Shown here piece after piece: positions 1 to 7,369 of a stretch of 12,156 nt of DNA (the stretch's first letter is position 1; each line of letters opens with the position of its first letter). This DNA is from Pseudomonadota bacterium (GTDB lineage: Bacteria; Pseudomonadota; Alphaproteobacteria; Rhizobiales; Beijerinckiaceae). The position numbers were made by a program, and so were the translations under genes. Location: contig JAEWKP010000274.1 in assembly GCA_023393655.1 (NCBI GenBank), positions 1 through 12,156 on the forward strand, in the 5' to 3' direction. The notes under the pieces were generated by a model. It was not told where the DNA came from and did not search any database. It saw only the letters and a list, made by a program, of their open reading frames with translations.

Positions 1-285
1 ATCGAAGACCGAGCGGTTGTTGATCTGCGCGTTGAGGCCGAGGCCCGTCCGCACCGCCTGCTTGACGCATTCGGCATTGATCACCGGCAGCATGCCGGGC
101 ATGGCCGCGTCGCCGAGGCTGACATGCTCGTTCGGCTCGGCGCCGAAGCCGGTCGAGGCGCCGGAGAACAGCTTGGCATTGGAGGTGACCTGGGCATGGA
201 TCTACATGTCGCCCACGATCTCCCAATCGCCGGTCGCGCCCTTGATCAGCTTCTTCGGGTCGGCGGGGCGGGCATGCGCGTTCAT
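1..285 (-). pseudogene. gatB: gatB-like 5' fragment with in-frame amber stop (Asp/Glu-tRNA amidotransferase subunit B)
   Basis: Reading the minus strand from the ATG at 285-283 gives an N-terminus closely resembling alphaproteobacterial GatB (GATGDWEIV, HAQVTSNAKLFSGAS, DAAMPGMLPVIN, VRTGLGL, RSVFD), 95 codons to the window edge. GatB is the tRNA-binding kinase-like subunit of GatCAB, which converts mischarged Glu-tRNA(Gln) and Asp-tRNA(Asn). Codon 28 (204-202) is TAG where the family has the invariant Glu of the V-I-G-[ML]-E-[VI]-H motif, and the two residues before the Met are G-D instead of I-G. VSLGD replaces the usual VSLVD further on. No frameshift is seen. A purine-rich ribosome-binding site (GGAAGAG, 297-291) precedes the ATG. 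The cluster of changes at conserved positions argues for a decaying duplicate rather than one sequencing error, but the rest of the gene lies outside the window. Identity as GatB is sure; pseudogene status is likely. Confidence 0.75.
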
Positions 286-472
286 CTGGACTCTTCCGGC
301 TGCTATATTCGCTTACGCGTTACGATGTCGGCGGGCGGGCGGCAAGCTTCCGTTGCTCCGGAACAGCTCTCACGCGTGGCGAAAAAGGCCCGCCGCGTTG
401 CGCTCCTGCAACCAGATGGCGGGAATGTGGCTTATGAGGCGCTATATCGCGCCGATTGACGGGTGATGGTTC

Positions 473-501
473 TTGACATTCGTCACTCGCCACCCCTTCT
501 T
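473..501 (+). promoter_or_regulatory. Candidate sigma-70-type promoter of the efflux operon
   Basis: A perfect TTGACA (473-478; CTTGAC at 472-477 also fits the rhizobial -35 form) is followed after 17 bases by CTTCTT (496-501), a poor -10. Transcription would start near 508, about 50 bases before the adaptor ATG at 559. The -35 is good and the -10 is weak, so this is only a candidate. Confidence 0.4.
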
Positions 502-547
502 GCGCAAAATGCCGGAAACCCTCATTGGTTGGGCCGGCTCGTTACCC

Positions 548-551
548 GGAG
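548..551 (+). promoter_or_regulatory. Ribosome-binding site fixing the adaptor start
   Basis: GGAG lies 7 bases before the ATG at 559. The frame is open upstream to an ATG at 463, but that start would put 32 unrelated residues before the signal peptide and would precede the candidate promoter. Confidence 0.7.
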
Positions 552-558
552 TTCCGTC

Positions 559-1713
559 ATGTCACGCAGCCGTTTCATCGGTCTGGTGCTCACCGCCATC
601 TTCACGTCGACCGCTCTGACGGCTTTCGACGCCGCCGCACAGGGGGCTCCTCCGGCCCCCCCGGTCCAGGTCGCCAACCCGCTCGCCAAGCGCATCACCA
701 ACTGGGACGAGTACACCGGCCGCTTCGAGGCCAGCGAACAGGTCGACGTGCGCGCCCGCGTCTCCGGCTTCATCGACAGCGTGCATTTCTCCGACGGCTC
801 GCTCGTCCAGAAGGGCGACCTGCTCTTTACCATCGATCAGCGGCCTTACAAACTGGCCGTCGACGTTGCCCGCGCCGAAGTCGCGCGCGCCAAGGCGCAG
901 GTCGAGCTCGCCCAGAACGAAGTCGAGCGCGCCGAGGGCCTGACCCAGAACCGCACGATCACGGCGCGCGACGTCGACCAGCGCCGCGCCAACCTGAACA
1001 GTGCGGTCGGGTCGCTGCAGGGCGCCGAGGCGAACCTGAAGAACGCCGAGCTCAACCTCGAATGGACCGAGGTGCGCGCGCCGCTGGCCGGGCGCATCTC
1101 GAACCGCCGCGTCGATCCGGGCAACCTGATCGCCGGCGGCCAGTCGGGCGCATCGCTGCTGACGACCATCGTCGCGGTCGCGCCGATCTACTTCACCTTC
1201 GACGTCTCGGAAGCCGATTACCTGCGCTATGCCCGGATGAGCAATCCGCGCGAAGGCGCCAGCAAGGATGCCGGGACGGTGGTCGAGGTGCGCCTGTCCG
1301 ACGAACCCAAATGGGGCCGCCGGGGCAAGGTCAACTTCATCGACAACGCGCTCAACGCCCGTTCGGCAACGATCCGCGGCCGCGCCGTGTTCGAGAACAA
1401 GGACCAGTTCCTGACGCCCGGCACCTTCGGTCGCCTGCGCTTCTTCGCCGGCGAGTCCGACGCCTTGCTGGTGCCGGACACGGTCATCGCCTCTGACCAG
1501 GCCCACAAGATCGTGCTGACGATCGGCCCCGAGAACAAAGTCGTGCCGAAGCCGGTCGTGCTCGGGCCGCTCAGCGAGGGCCTCAGGGTGATCCGGTCCG
1601 GGCTGACGCCCGAGGACAAGGTGATCGTCGGCGGCACCGCCAACCCGATGGTCCGCCCGGGCGTCACCGTCGCCCCGCAGCCCGGCGAGATCAAGGTCGC
1701 GCCGACCAACTGA
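559..1713 (+). CDS. RND efflux periplasmic adaptor (membrane fusion protein, AcrA/MexE type)
   Basis: This 384-residue protein should bridge the inner-membrane pump and an outer-membrane channel. Residues 1-27 form a signal peptide with a hydrophobic core and an A-A-A site before QGAPP; there is no lipobox cysteine, so it is probably a soluble periplasmic protein and not lipidated as AcrA and MexA are. The lipoyl half-motif around 66-94 (RARVSGFIDSV, then KGDLLFTID) leads into an Ala/Glu/Arg-rich coiled-coil hairpin at about 98-168. The second lipoyl half (EVRAPLAGRIS) is at 171-181, and beta-barrel and membrane-proximal domains follow (FTFDVSEADYLRYA, TPGTFGRLR, LLVPDTVI). Length is normal for the family. 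The pump gene follows 121 bases downstream. Family assignment is secure; substrates cannot be read from the sequence. Confidence 0.95.
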   Translation: MSRSRFIGLVLTAIFTSTALTAFDAAAQGAPPAPPVQVANPLAKRITNWDEYTGRFEASEQVDVRARVSGFIDSVHFSDGSLVQKGDLLFTIDQRPYKLAVDVARAEVARAKAQVELAQNEVERAEGLTQNRTITARDVDQRRANLNSAVGSLQGAEANLKNAELNLEWTEVRAPLAGRISNRRVDPGNLIAGGQSGASLLTTIVAVAPIYFTFDVSEADYLRYARMSNPREGASKDAGTVVEVRLSDEPKWGRRGKVNFIDNALNARSATIRGRAVFENKDQFLTPGTFGRLRFFAGESDALLVPDTVIASDQAHKIVLTIGPENKVVPKPVVLGPLSEGLRVIRSGLTPEDKVIVGGTANPMVRPGVTVAPQPGEIKVAPTN

Positions 1714-1722
1714 GCGCCTGCC

Positions 1723-1775
1723 GCACCGGCTTTCCGCGAAAGCCGGTGCCTGCCTCTCGGGCCCTGCCTGGCCCG
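1723..1775 (+). repeat. Two consecutive hairpins between adaptor and pump genes
   Basis: A perfect 11-bp stem, GCACCGGCTTT (1723-1733) with AAAGCCGGTGC (1739-1749), has a 5-base loop. It is followed by CGGGCC (1758-1763) with GGCCCG (1770-1775), loop 6. No T-run follows either hairpin, so full termination is unlikely. They could stabilise the adaptor message or reduce read-through into the pump gene (inference). Confidence 0.6.
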
Positions 1776-1834
1776 GCATCGAATCACGGACGCCAACGGG
1801 CGCCCGCCCGCCTTATTCCGGCCAGGACATTCCC

Positions 1835-4800
1835 ATGTTCCGCTTCGCCCATTTCTTCATCGACCGGCCGATCTTCGCCACCGTGCTCTCGGTGCTGCTG
1901 ACGATCGCCGGCGCCATCGCGCAGCGCTCGCTGCCGATCGCCGAATATCCCGAAATCGCGCCGCCGACGGTGTCGATCACCGCGACCTATCCGGGCGCCT
2001 CGGCCGAGACCGTGGCCGCCACGGTGGCGACGCCGATCGAGCAGGAGGTGAACGGCGTCGACGACATGCTCTACATCACCTCGCAGTCGACCGGCGACGG
2101 GCGGGTGACCATCAACGTCGTGTTCAAGGCCGGCGTCGATGTCGACCAGGCGCAGGTGCTGGTGCAGAACCGCGTCTCGCAGGCCGAAGCGCGCCTGCCG
2201 GCGGAGGTGCGCCAGCTCGGCCTGCAGGTGCGCAAGGCCTCGCCCGACTTCCTGATGGTCATCAACATGATCTCGCCGGACGGGTCGCGCGACGCGCAAT
2301 ACATCTCCAACTACGCCTCGCTCTACGTGAAGGATGTGCTGACCCGCGTCGACGGCGTCGGCGACGTGCAGGTCTTCGGCGCACGCGACTTCTCGATGCG
2401 CATCTGGCTCGACCCCGCCAAGGTGGCGGCGCGCAACCTGACCGCGGGCGACGTCGTCGCCGCGCTCCGGGCGGCGAACGTCCAGGTCGCGGCCGGCGCT
2501 CTGAACCAGCCGCCGGCGAAGTCGGACGAGGCCTTCCAGCTCTCGGTCAACACGCTCGGCCGCCTGACGGATATCTCGGAGTTCGAGAACATCGTCGTAC
2601 GCTCGGACGCCGATGGCGGCACGATCCGCGTCCGCGACATCGCCCGCGTCGAGCTCGGTTCGCAGGACTACACCACCAACGCCTATCTCGATAACAAGAA
2701 CACCGTCGCCATCGGCGTCTTCCAGCGGCCGGGCTCGAACGCGCTCGCGACCTCGGACAAGCTGATCGCGACGATGTCCGATATGGCCAAGCAGTTCCCG
2801 GTCGGCCTCGAGCACCGCATCATCTACAACCCGACCGAGTTCATCGGCGAATCCGTCGACGCGGTGGTGCACACCCTGCTCGAAGCGGTCGTGCTCGTCG
2901 TGATCGTGGTCATCCTGTTCCTGCAGACATGGCGCGCCGCGATCATCCCGATCGTCGCGATCCCGGTCTCGCTGGTCGGCACCTTCCTGGTGATGAGCGC
3001 GGTCGGCATCTCCTTCAACACGATCTCGCTGCTGGCGCTCGTGCTCGCCATCGGCATCGTCGTCGACGCCGCGATCGTCGTGGTGGAGAATGTCGAGCGC
3101 TACCTCGCCGAGGGCATGACGCCCAAGGAAGCGGCGCACAAGACCATGGACGAGGTCGGCGGCGCACTGCTCGCGATCGCGCTGGTGCTCTGCGCGGTGT
3201 TCATCCCGACCGCCTTCATCAGCGGCCTGCAGGGCACGTTCTACCAGCAGTTCGCGGTGACGATCGCAGCCTCGACGGCAATCTCCTGCTTCGTCTCGCT
3301 CACGCTCTCGCCGGCGATGTCGGCGGTGCTGCTCAAGGCGCACAAGAAGCATGACGAGCACGAGCAGCACGGCTTCCTCTACAAGCTGGGCGCACCGGTC
3401 CGCTGGTTCTTCCACTATTTCAACGCCGGCTTCGCCTGGCTGTCGCGGACCTATGGCCGCATCACCTCGCGCCTCATCCGGATCGCGGTGATCCTGCTGA
3501 TCGTCTATTCCGGCCTGATCGCGGCCACCGTCTGGGACATTCGCAAGACTCCGACCGGCCTCGTGCCACAGCTCGACCGCGGCTATTTCATCGCCGTGAT
3601 CCAGTTGCCGCCGGGCTCCTCGCTGCAACGCACGGACACGGTGCTGCGCAAGGCCAACGAGATCCTGCAGTCGCGCCCCGGCGTGGCCCATACCGTCGCC
3701 TTCGCCGGCCTCGACGGCGCGACCTTCACGATCGCGCCGAACGCGGGCGTCGCCTTCGTCACCCTCTCACCGTTCAAGGATCGCGAGAAGCAGGGCCTGA
3801 CCACACAGGGCATCCTGAACGATCTGCGCCAGCAGATGTTCGGGATCACCGAGGCCTTTACCCTGCTGATCGAGCCGCCGGCCATTCCGGGCATCGGCAC
3901 CGGCGGCGGCCTTAAGGGCTATGTGCAGGATCGTGGCGGGCGCGGGCTTGCGGCGCTCGAAGGGGCGGCCTGGACCGTCGCCGGCTCGGCCGGGCAGGTC
4001 CCGGGCATCCAGCAGCCCTTCACGCTGTTCTCGACCAAGACGCCGCAGATCTATGCCGATATCGACCGCACCAAGGCGGAGATGCTCGGCGTGCCGGTGA
4101 CGCGCATCTTCGAGACCCTGTCGGTCTATATGGGCTCGGCCTATATCAACGACTTCATCCTGCTGGGCCGCACCTTCCGCGTCACGGCGCAGGCCGACAA
4201 CCCGTTCCGCCTGACGACGCGCGACGTCGCCACGCTCAAGACCCGCAATGCGGATGGCGAGATGGTGCCGATCGGCTCGGTCGCGTCCTTCCACGACACG
4301 ACCGGTGCCTATCGCGTGCCGCGCTACAACCTCTACCCGGCAGCCGAAGTGCAGCTCTCGATGGCGCACGGATATTCGACCGGACAGGGCATCGCGGCGG
4401 TCGAGAAGATCGCGGCGGAGCGGCTGCCGGCCGGCTTCGGCTTCGAATGGACCGAGATCGCGCTGCAGGAGAAGCTCGCGGGCAACACCGCGGTGATCGC
4501 CTTCGGGCTGGCGGTGGTGTTCGTCTTCCTGCTGCTGGCGGCGCTCTACGAAAGCTGGCTCCTGCCGCTCTCGGTCATCCTGATCGTGCCGATGTGTATC
4601 CTGGCCGCGATGTTCGGGGTGAACTATGCCGGGCTCGACCGCAACATCCTGGTCGATATCGGCCTGGTCGTGCTGGTCGGCCTTGCAGCCAAGAACGCGA
4701 TCCTGATCGTCGAGTTCGCCAAGCAGGCCGAGGACGAGGGCATGCACCGCCGCGACGCGGCCATCGCCGCCGCCAAGACCCGCCTGCGGCCGATCCTGAT

Positions 4801-5023
4801 GACCTCGATGGCCTTCATCCTCGGCGTGCTGCCGCTGACCGTCTCGGTCGGTGCCGGCGCCGAGATGCGCCAGGCGATGGGCATTGCGGTGTTCTCCGGC
4901 ATGCTGGGCGTGACCTTCTTCGGCCTGATCTTCACGCCGGTGTTCTACGTGATGGTGCGCTGGCTGGCGGATCTGCGCGGGAGCAGGCGGAAAGCCGCGG
5001 CACATGCGACCGGGGCACATTGA
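1835..5023 (+). CDS. RND efflux pump, HAE1 family (MexF/OqxB-like inner-membrane transporter)
   Basis: This 1062-residue proton-driven drug/solute exporter of the inner membrane is full length for the AcrB superfamily. It starts with the typical FFIDRPIFA helix and RSLPIAEYPEIAPP, followed by the first porter domain, TM2-6 (about 340-500), a second helix near 547-565, the second porter domain (RYNLYPAAEVQ is typical) and TM8-12 (about 885-1040). Sequence around TM4-6 (AIGIVVD, ENVER, IALVLCAVFIP, FYQQFAVTIA) resembles MexF/OqxB. Of the proton-relay residues, Lys953, Arg983 and Thr990 match AcrB K940, R971 and T978, and Asp411 matches D407, but Ala412 (GCC, 3068-3070) stands where AcrB has D408. 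AGGA lies 7 bases before the ATG. It forms an operon with the adaptor, and no tolC/oprN-type gene is adjacent. Family is certain; activity with a single Asp is uncertain. Confidence 0.97.
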   Translation: MFRFAHFFIDRPIFATVLSVLLTIAGAIAQRSLPIAEYPEIAPPTVSITATYPGASAETVAATVATPIEQEVNGVDDMLYITSQSTGDGRVTINVVFKAGVDVDQAQVLVQNRVSQAEARLPAEVRQLGLQVRKASPDFLMVINMISPDGSRDAQYISNYASLYVKDVLTRVDGVGDVQVFGARDFSMRIWLDPAKVAARNLTAGDVVAALRAANVQVAAGALNQPPAKSDEAFQLSVNTLGRLTDISEFENIVVRSDADGGTIRVRDIARVELGSQDYTTNAYLDNKNTVAIGVFQRPGSNALATSDKLIATMSDMAKQFPVGLEHRIIYNPTEFIGESVDAVVHTLLEAVVLVVIVVILFLQTWRAAIIPIVAIPVSLVGTFLVMSAVGISFNTISLLALVLAIGIVVDAAIVVVENVERYLAEGMTPKEAAHKTMDEVGGALLAIALVLCAVFIPTAFISGLQGTFYQQFAVTIAASTAISCFVSLTLSPAMSAVLLKAHKKHDEHEQHGFLYKLGAPVRWFFHYFNAGFAWLSRTYGRITSRLIRIAVILLIVYSGLIAATVWDIRKTPTGLVPQLDRGYFIAVIQLPPGSSLQRTDTVLRKANEILQSRPGVAHTVAFAGLDGATFTIAPNAGVAFVTLSPFKDREKQGLTTQGILNDLRQQMFGITEAFTLLIEPPAIPGIGTGGGLKGYVQDRGGRGLAALEGAAWTVAGSAGQVPGIQQPFTLFSTKTPQIYADIDRTKAEMLGVPVTRIFETLSVYMGSAYINDFILLGRTFRVTAQADNPFRLTTRDVATLKTRNADGEMVPIGSVASFHDTTGAYRVPRYNLYPAAEVQLSMAHGYSTGQGIAAVEKIAAERLPAGFGFEWTEIALQEKLAGNTAVIAFGLAVVFVFLLLAALYESWLLPLSVILIVPMCILAAMFGVNYAGLDRNILVDIGLVVLVGLAAKNAILIVEFAKQAEDEGMHRRDAAIAAAKTRLRPILMTSMAFILGVLPLTVSVGAGAEMRQAMGIAVFSGMLGVTFFGLIFTPVFYVMVRWLADLRGSRRKAAAHATGAH

Positions 5024-5051
5024 GCCGCGGAAAGCCCGGACAGCCAATAAG

Positions 5052-5081
5052 AAAGGGGCCGCAGCGATGCGGCCCCTTTTT
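5052..5081 (+). terminator. Rho-independent terminator of the efflux operon
   Basis: A perfect 12-bp stem, AAAGGGGCCGCA (5052-5063) with TGCGGCCCCTTT (5068-5079), has a GCGA tetraloop and runs into five T residues (5077-5081). It lies 29 bases after the pump stop codon. With its A-run on the other side it could also work for the small convergent gene at 5107-5313. Confidence 0.9.
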
Positions 5082-5106
5082 CGTTCACCGCCCCTGCCCG
5101 GCGTGC

Positions 5107-5313
5107 CTAGACCAGACGCCGCGCCATTGCCCGGCAGAGCGGCGCGAGGCCGGCGGCGATGACCGTGCCGATCGCTCTGGCGCCCAGATCCGGAATCGTC
5201 TCGCCGCGCGCCAACTGGACGATCGTGAGCAGGATCATCAAGCCGGCGATGAGCACGAGGATGCCGGCGAACACCATCAGGCAGGCATAGGCCATCGCGC
5301 GGCTGACGATCAT
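5107..5313 (-). CDS. Small hypothetical inner-membrane protein (68 aa)
   Basis: I do not recognise this protein. It has a long hydrophobic segment at about residues 8-34 (CLMVFAGILVLIAGLMILLT), a short linker with acidic residues (GETIPDLG), a second weaker hydrophobic or amphipathic stretch at 46-57 and a basic end (CRAMARRLV). This predicts one, perhaps two, membrane passes. A strong ribosome-binding site (AAAGGAG, 5326-5320) lies 6 bases before the ATG, which is the main reason to accept so short a gene. It lies 127 bases downstream of gatA on the same strand and converges with the efflux operon across the shared terminator. Its function is unknown; it is probably real. Confidence 0.7.
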   Translation of the reverse strand: MIVSRAMAYACLMVFAGILVLIAGLMILLTIVQLARGETIPDLGARAIGTVIAAGLAPLCRAMARRLV

Positions 5314-5382
5314 CGCCGTCTCCTTTGAAGAGGCAACCAGCCTAACGACCGGGAACGGCCGATGCCATCCCGGGACGGGACT

Positions 5383-5411
5383 GCTTCGCCACCCGCCCGG
5401 TATGGCGAAGC
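5383..5411 (-). terminator. Candidate hairpin terminator after gatA
   Basis: An 8-bp perfect stem, GCTTCGCC (5383-5390) with GGCGAAGC (5404-5411), has a 13-base loop and lies about 30 bases past the gatA stop. There is no T-run on the minus strand, so it may be a weak or Rho-assisted end, or only an mRNA 3' structure. Confidence 0.35.
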
Positions 5412-5440
5412 GTTCTTCTCAGCAGCCTGGGCAGCCGAAG

Positions 5441-6955
5441 TCAGCCCCACCAACGCTCGGAGACGGCGAAACGGCCCGCCGCCTGCTCGATCACCTCGCC
5501 GAGGGAGAACAGCGCCTCCTCGTCGAAGGGGCGGCCGATGAGCTGCAAGCCGAGCGGCAGGCCCTGGGCATCGAGGCCGGCGGGCACGGCGATGCCGGGC
5601 AGGCCGGCCATATTCACCGTCACCGTGAAGATGTCGTTGAGATACATCTCGACCGGATCGGCCGAGCCCTTCTCGCCGATGCCGAAAGCCGCGGATGGCG
5701 TGGCAGGCGTCAAAACAGCGTCGATGCCCTGCGCATAGACCGTCTCGAAATCGCGCTTGATCAGCGTGCGGATCTTCTGGGCCTTGACGTAATAGGCGTC
5801 GTAATAGCCGGCCGAGAGCACATAGGTGCCGATCATGATGCGGCGCTTGACCTCGGCGCCGAAGCCGGCGGCACGGGTCTTCTCGTACATCTCGACGATG
5901 TCCCTGCCCTGCTCGCGCAAGCCGTAGCGGACGCCGTCATAGCGGGCGAGGTTCGAGGAGGCCTCGGCCGGGGCGACGATGTAATAGGCCGGCAGGGCGT
6001 ATTTGGTATGCGGCAGCGAAATCTCGACGATCTCGGCGCCCGCCGCACGCAGCCATTCGATGCCCTGCTGCCAGAGCGCGTCGATCTCGGCGTTGAGGCC
6101 GTCGAGACGGTACTCGCGGGGAATGCCGATCTTCATGCCCTTCACGGAGCGGCCGACAGCCGCCTCGTAATCCGGCACGGCCATGTTCACCGAAGTGGTG
6201 TCCTTCGGATCATGGCCCGACATCGAGCGCAGCATCACGGCCGCGTCGCGCACGGTCTTGGCGATCGGCCCGGCCTGGTCCAGCGAGGAGGCGAAGGCGA
6301 CCGTGCCCCAGCGCGAGCAGCGGCCATAGGTCGGCTTGATGCCGACCGTGCCGGTGAACGCGGCCGGCTGGCGGATCGAGCCGCCGGTATCGGTCGCGGT
6401 CGCAGCCAGGCACAGATCGGCGGCGACGGCCGAAGCCGAACCGCCCGACGAGCCGCCCGGCACGAGATGATTGCCCTCGACGGCACCGCCAGCGCCCGCC
6501 GAGACGTTGGAACCCTTGCGGCGCCACGGATTCACGACATTGCCGAAAGCGCTGGTCTCGTTCGACGAGCCCATGGCGAATTCGTCGTTGTTGAGCTTGC
6601 CGAGCATCACGGCACCGTCGCGCCAGAGCTGGCTCGTCACAGTCGATTCATAGGCCGGCACGAAATTGCCGAGGATGTTCGAGCAGGCGGTGGTGCGCAC
6701 GCCGTTGGTCGCGAACAGGTCCTTGATGCCGAGCGGAAGGCCTTCGAGCGGGCCGGCCTCGCCCTTGGCGAGCTTCGCGTCGGAGGCGGCGGCCTGCTTC
6801 AGGGCATGCTCCGGGGTTTCCAGCACATAGGCGTTGAGGGCGCGGGCCTTCTCGACGGCGGCGATATGCGCCTTGGTCAGCTCGGTCGCGGAGAAGGTCT
6901 TGGCCTTCAGGCCGTCGCGGGCCTCGGTCAGCGTCAGGCGGGTGAGATCGGTCAC
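5441..6955 (-). CDS. gatA: Asp-tRNA(Asn)/Glu-tRNA(Gln) amidotransferase subunit A
   Basis: GatA is the glutaminase of GatCAB: it releases ammonia from glutamine for amidation of Glu-tRNA(Gln)/Asp-tRNA(Asn) held by GatB. The 504-residue protein carries the amidase signature with the Ser-cisSer-Lys triad visible: Lys78 in GIKD, Ser169 in PGGSSGGS and Ser193 in DTGGSIRQPAAF. The spacing (24 residues between the serines) equals that of the Staphylococcus aureus enzyme. Conserved later blocks include GIKPTYGRCSRWG, ASSLDQAGPI, GHDPKDTTS, IPREY and LNDIFTVTVNMAGLPG. The start is a GTG at 6955-6953 giving the usual MTDLTRLTLTEA; the ribosome-binding site is weak (GGAA). Residues about 151-163 (VSAGAGGAVEGNH) look like an extra Gly/Ala-rich loop just before the signature. 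gatC lies 84 bases upstream, so the two are probably cotranscribed. Identification is very secure. Confidence 0.98.
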   Translation of the reverse strand: MTDLTRLTLTEARDGLKAKTFSATELTKAHIAAVEKARALNAYVLETPEHALKQAAASDAKLAKGEAGPLEGLPLGIKDLFATNGVRTTACSNILGNFVPAYESTVTSQLWRDGAVMLGKLNNDEFAMGSSNETSAFGNVVNPWRRKGSNVSAGAGGAVEGNHLVPGGSSGGSASAVAADLCLAATATDTGGSIRQPAAFTGTVGIKPTYGRCSRWGTVAFASSLDQAGPIAKTVRDAAVMLRSMSGHDPKDTTSVNMAVPDYEAAVGRSVKGMKIGIPREYRLDGLNAEIDALWQQGIEWLRAAGAEIVEISLPHTKYALPAYYIVAPAEASSNLARYDGVRYGLREQGRDIVEMYEKTRAAGFGAEVKRRIMIGTYVLSAGYYDAYYVKAQKIRTLIKRDFETVYAQGIDAVLTPATPSAAFGIGEKGSADPVEMYLNDIFTVTVNMAGLPGIAVPAGLDAQGLPLGLQLIGRPFDEEALFSLGEVIEQAAGRFAVSERWWG

Positions 6956-7039
6956 GGTTTCAGTTCCGTTCTGTATGCAGATGGTGATCCCGGATGACGC
7001 CTCGCGCCTCCAGGATGATCGAACAGGCGCGCCTCGCGC

Positions 7040-7327
7040 TTATTCGATCACCTTCGGCACCATGAAATAGTTGTCCTCGGAGGCCGGGGCGTTGGCGACG
7101 ATCTCGTTGGCGATCTCGCCGTCATTGACCACGTCCTCGCGCTGCAAGATCGCCATCGGCGTCACCGAGGTCATCGGCTCGATGCCGTCGACATTCACCT
7201 CGTTGAGCTGCTCGACGAAGCCGAGGATGGCATTGAGCTCACCTTGCAGCTTGGGCAGATCGGCCTCCGGCACGGCGATGCGCGCGAGATGCGCGACGCG
7301 TTTGACGGTGGCGAGATCGACCGACAT
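7040..7327 (-). CDS. gatC: Asp-tRNA(Asn)/Glu-tRNA(Gln) amidotransferase subunit C
   Basis: GatC is the small belt subunit that wraps the GatA-GatB interface and stabilises GatA. The 95-residue length is typical. Family landmarks are the N-terminal VKRVAHLARIAV helix, the middle helix ELNAILGFVEQLNEV, the VDGIEPMTSV segment, the LREDVV-like QREDVV stretch, and the C-terminal APASEDNYFMVPKVIE. AGGAG lies 7 bases upstream of the ATG. It is the first gene of gatC-gatA. A gatB-like fragment lies about 7 kb further along on the same strand but is broken (1-285), so a functional gatB is expected elsewhere in the genome. Identification is very secure. Confidence 0.98.
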   Translation of the reverse strand: MSVDLATVKRVAHLARIAVPEADLPKLQGELNAILGFVEQLNEVNVDGIEPMTSVTPMAILQREDVVNDGEIANEIVANAPASEDNYFMVPKVIE

Positions 7328-7369
7328 GGCGGACTCCTGAAGAGGGCGCGGATCGCGCGCCGGAAAACG

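Larger units (their letters stand above)
286..558. other. Intergenic spacer between the gatB fragment and the efflux operon
   Basis: This 273-base spacer separates divergently oriented genes, so it should hold both 5' regions. It contains a short inverted repeat GGCGC-(TATATC)-GCGCC at 438-453 and the candidate efflux promoter at 473-501. Short open frames cross it in several phases, but none has a convincing ribosome-binding site, recognisable protein sequence or typical codon pattern. I see no regulator gene here. Confidence 0.7.

Noticed and set aside
202..204. Amber codon in gatB as a recoded (for example pyrrolysine or suppressed) site
   Set aside because: Nothing else in the window hints at recoding, and the neighbouring residues are also abnormal, so gene decay is the simpler reading.
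302..331. Possible minus-strand promoter (CCGACA, 18 bases, TATAGC) for the gatB fragment
   Set aside because: The implied start near 295 would fall inside the ribosome-binding site, leaving a leader too short to be credible.
17..466. Plus-strand frame over the gatB fragment
   Set aside because: No recognisable sequence or good ribosome-binding site; the minus-strand frame is clear GatB sequence despite the stop.
1784..3691. Long minus-strand open frame (635 codons) opposite the pump gene, and a similar one at 3767-5047
   Set aside because: They are rich in Arg, Asp, His and Gly repeats typical of antisense frames in GC-rich DNA, have no recognisable domains, and mirror a clearly coding pump.
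5402..6997. Long plus-strand open frame opposite gatA
   Set aside because: It is a codon-phase shadow of gatA with low-complexity composition; gatA has complete catalytic motifs.
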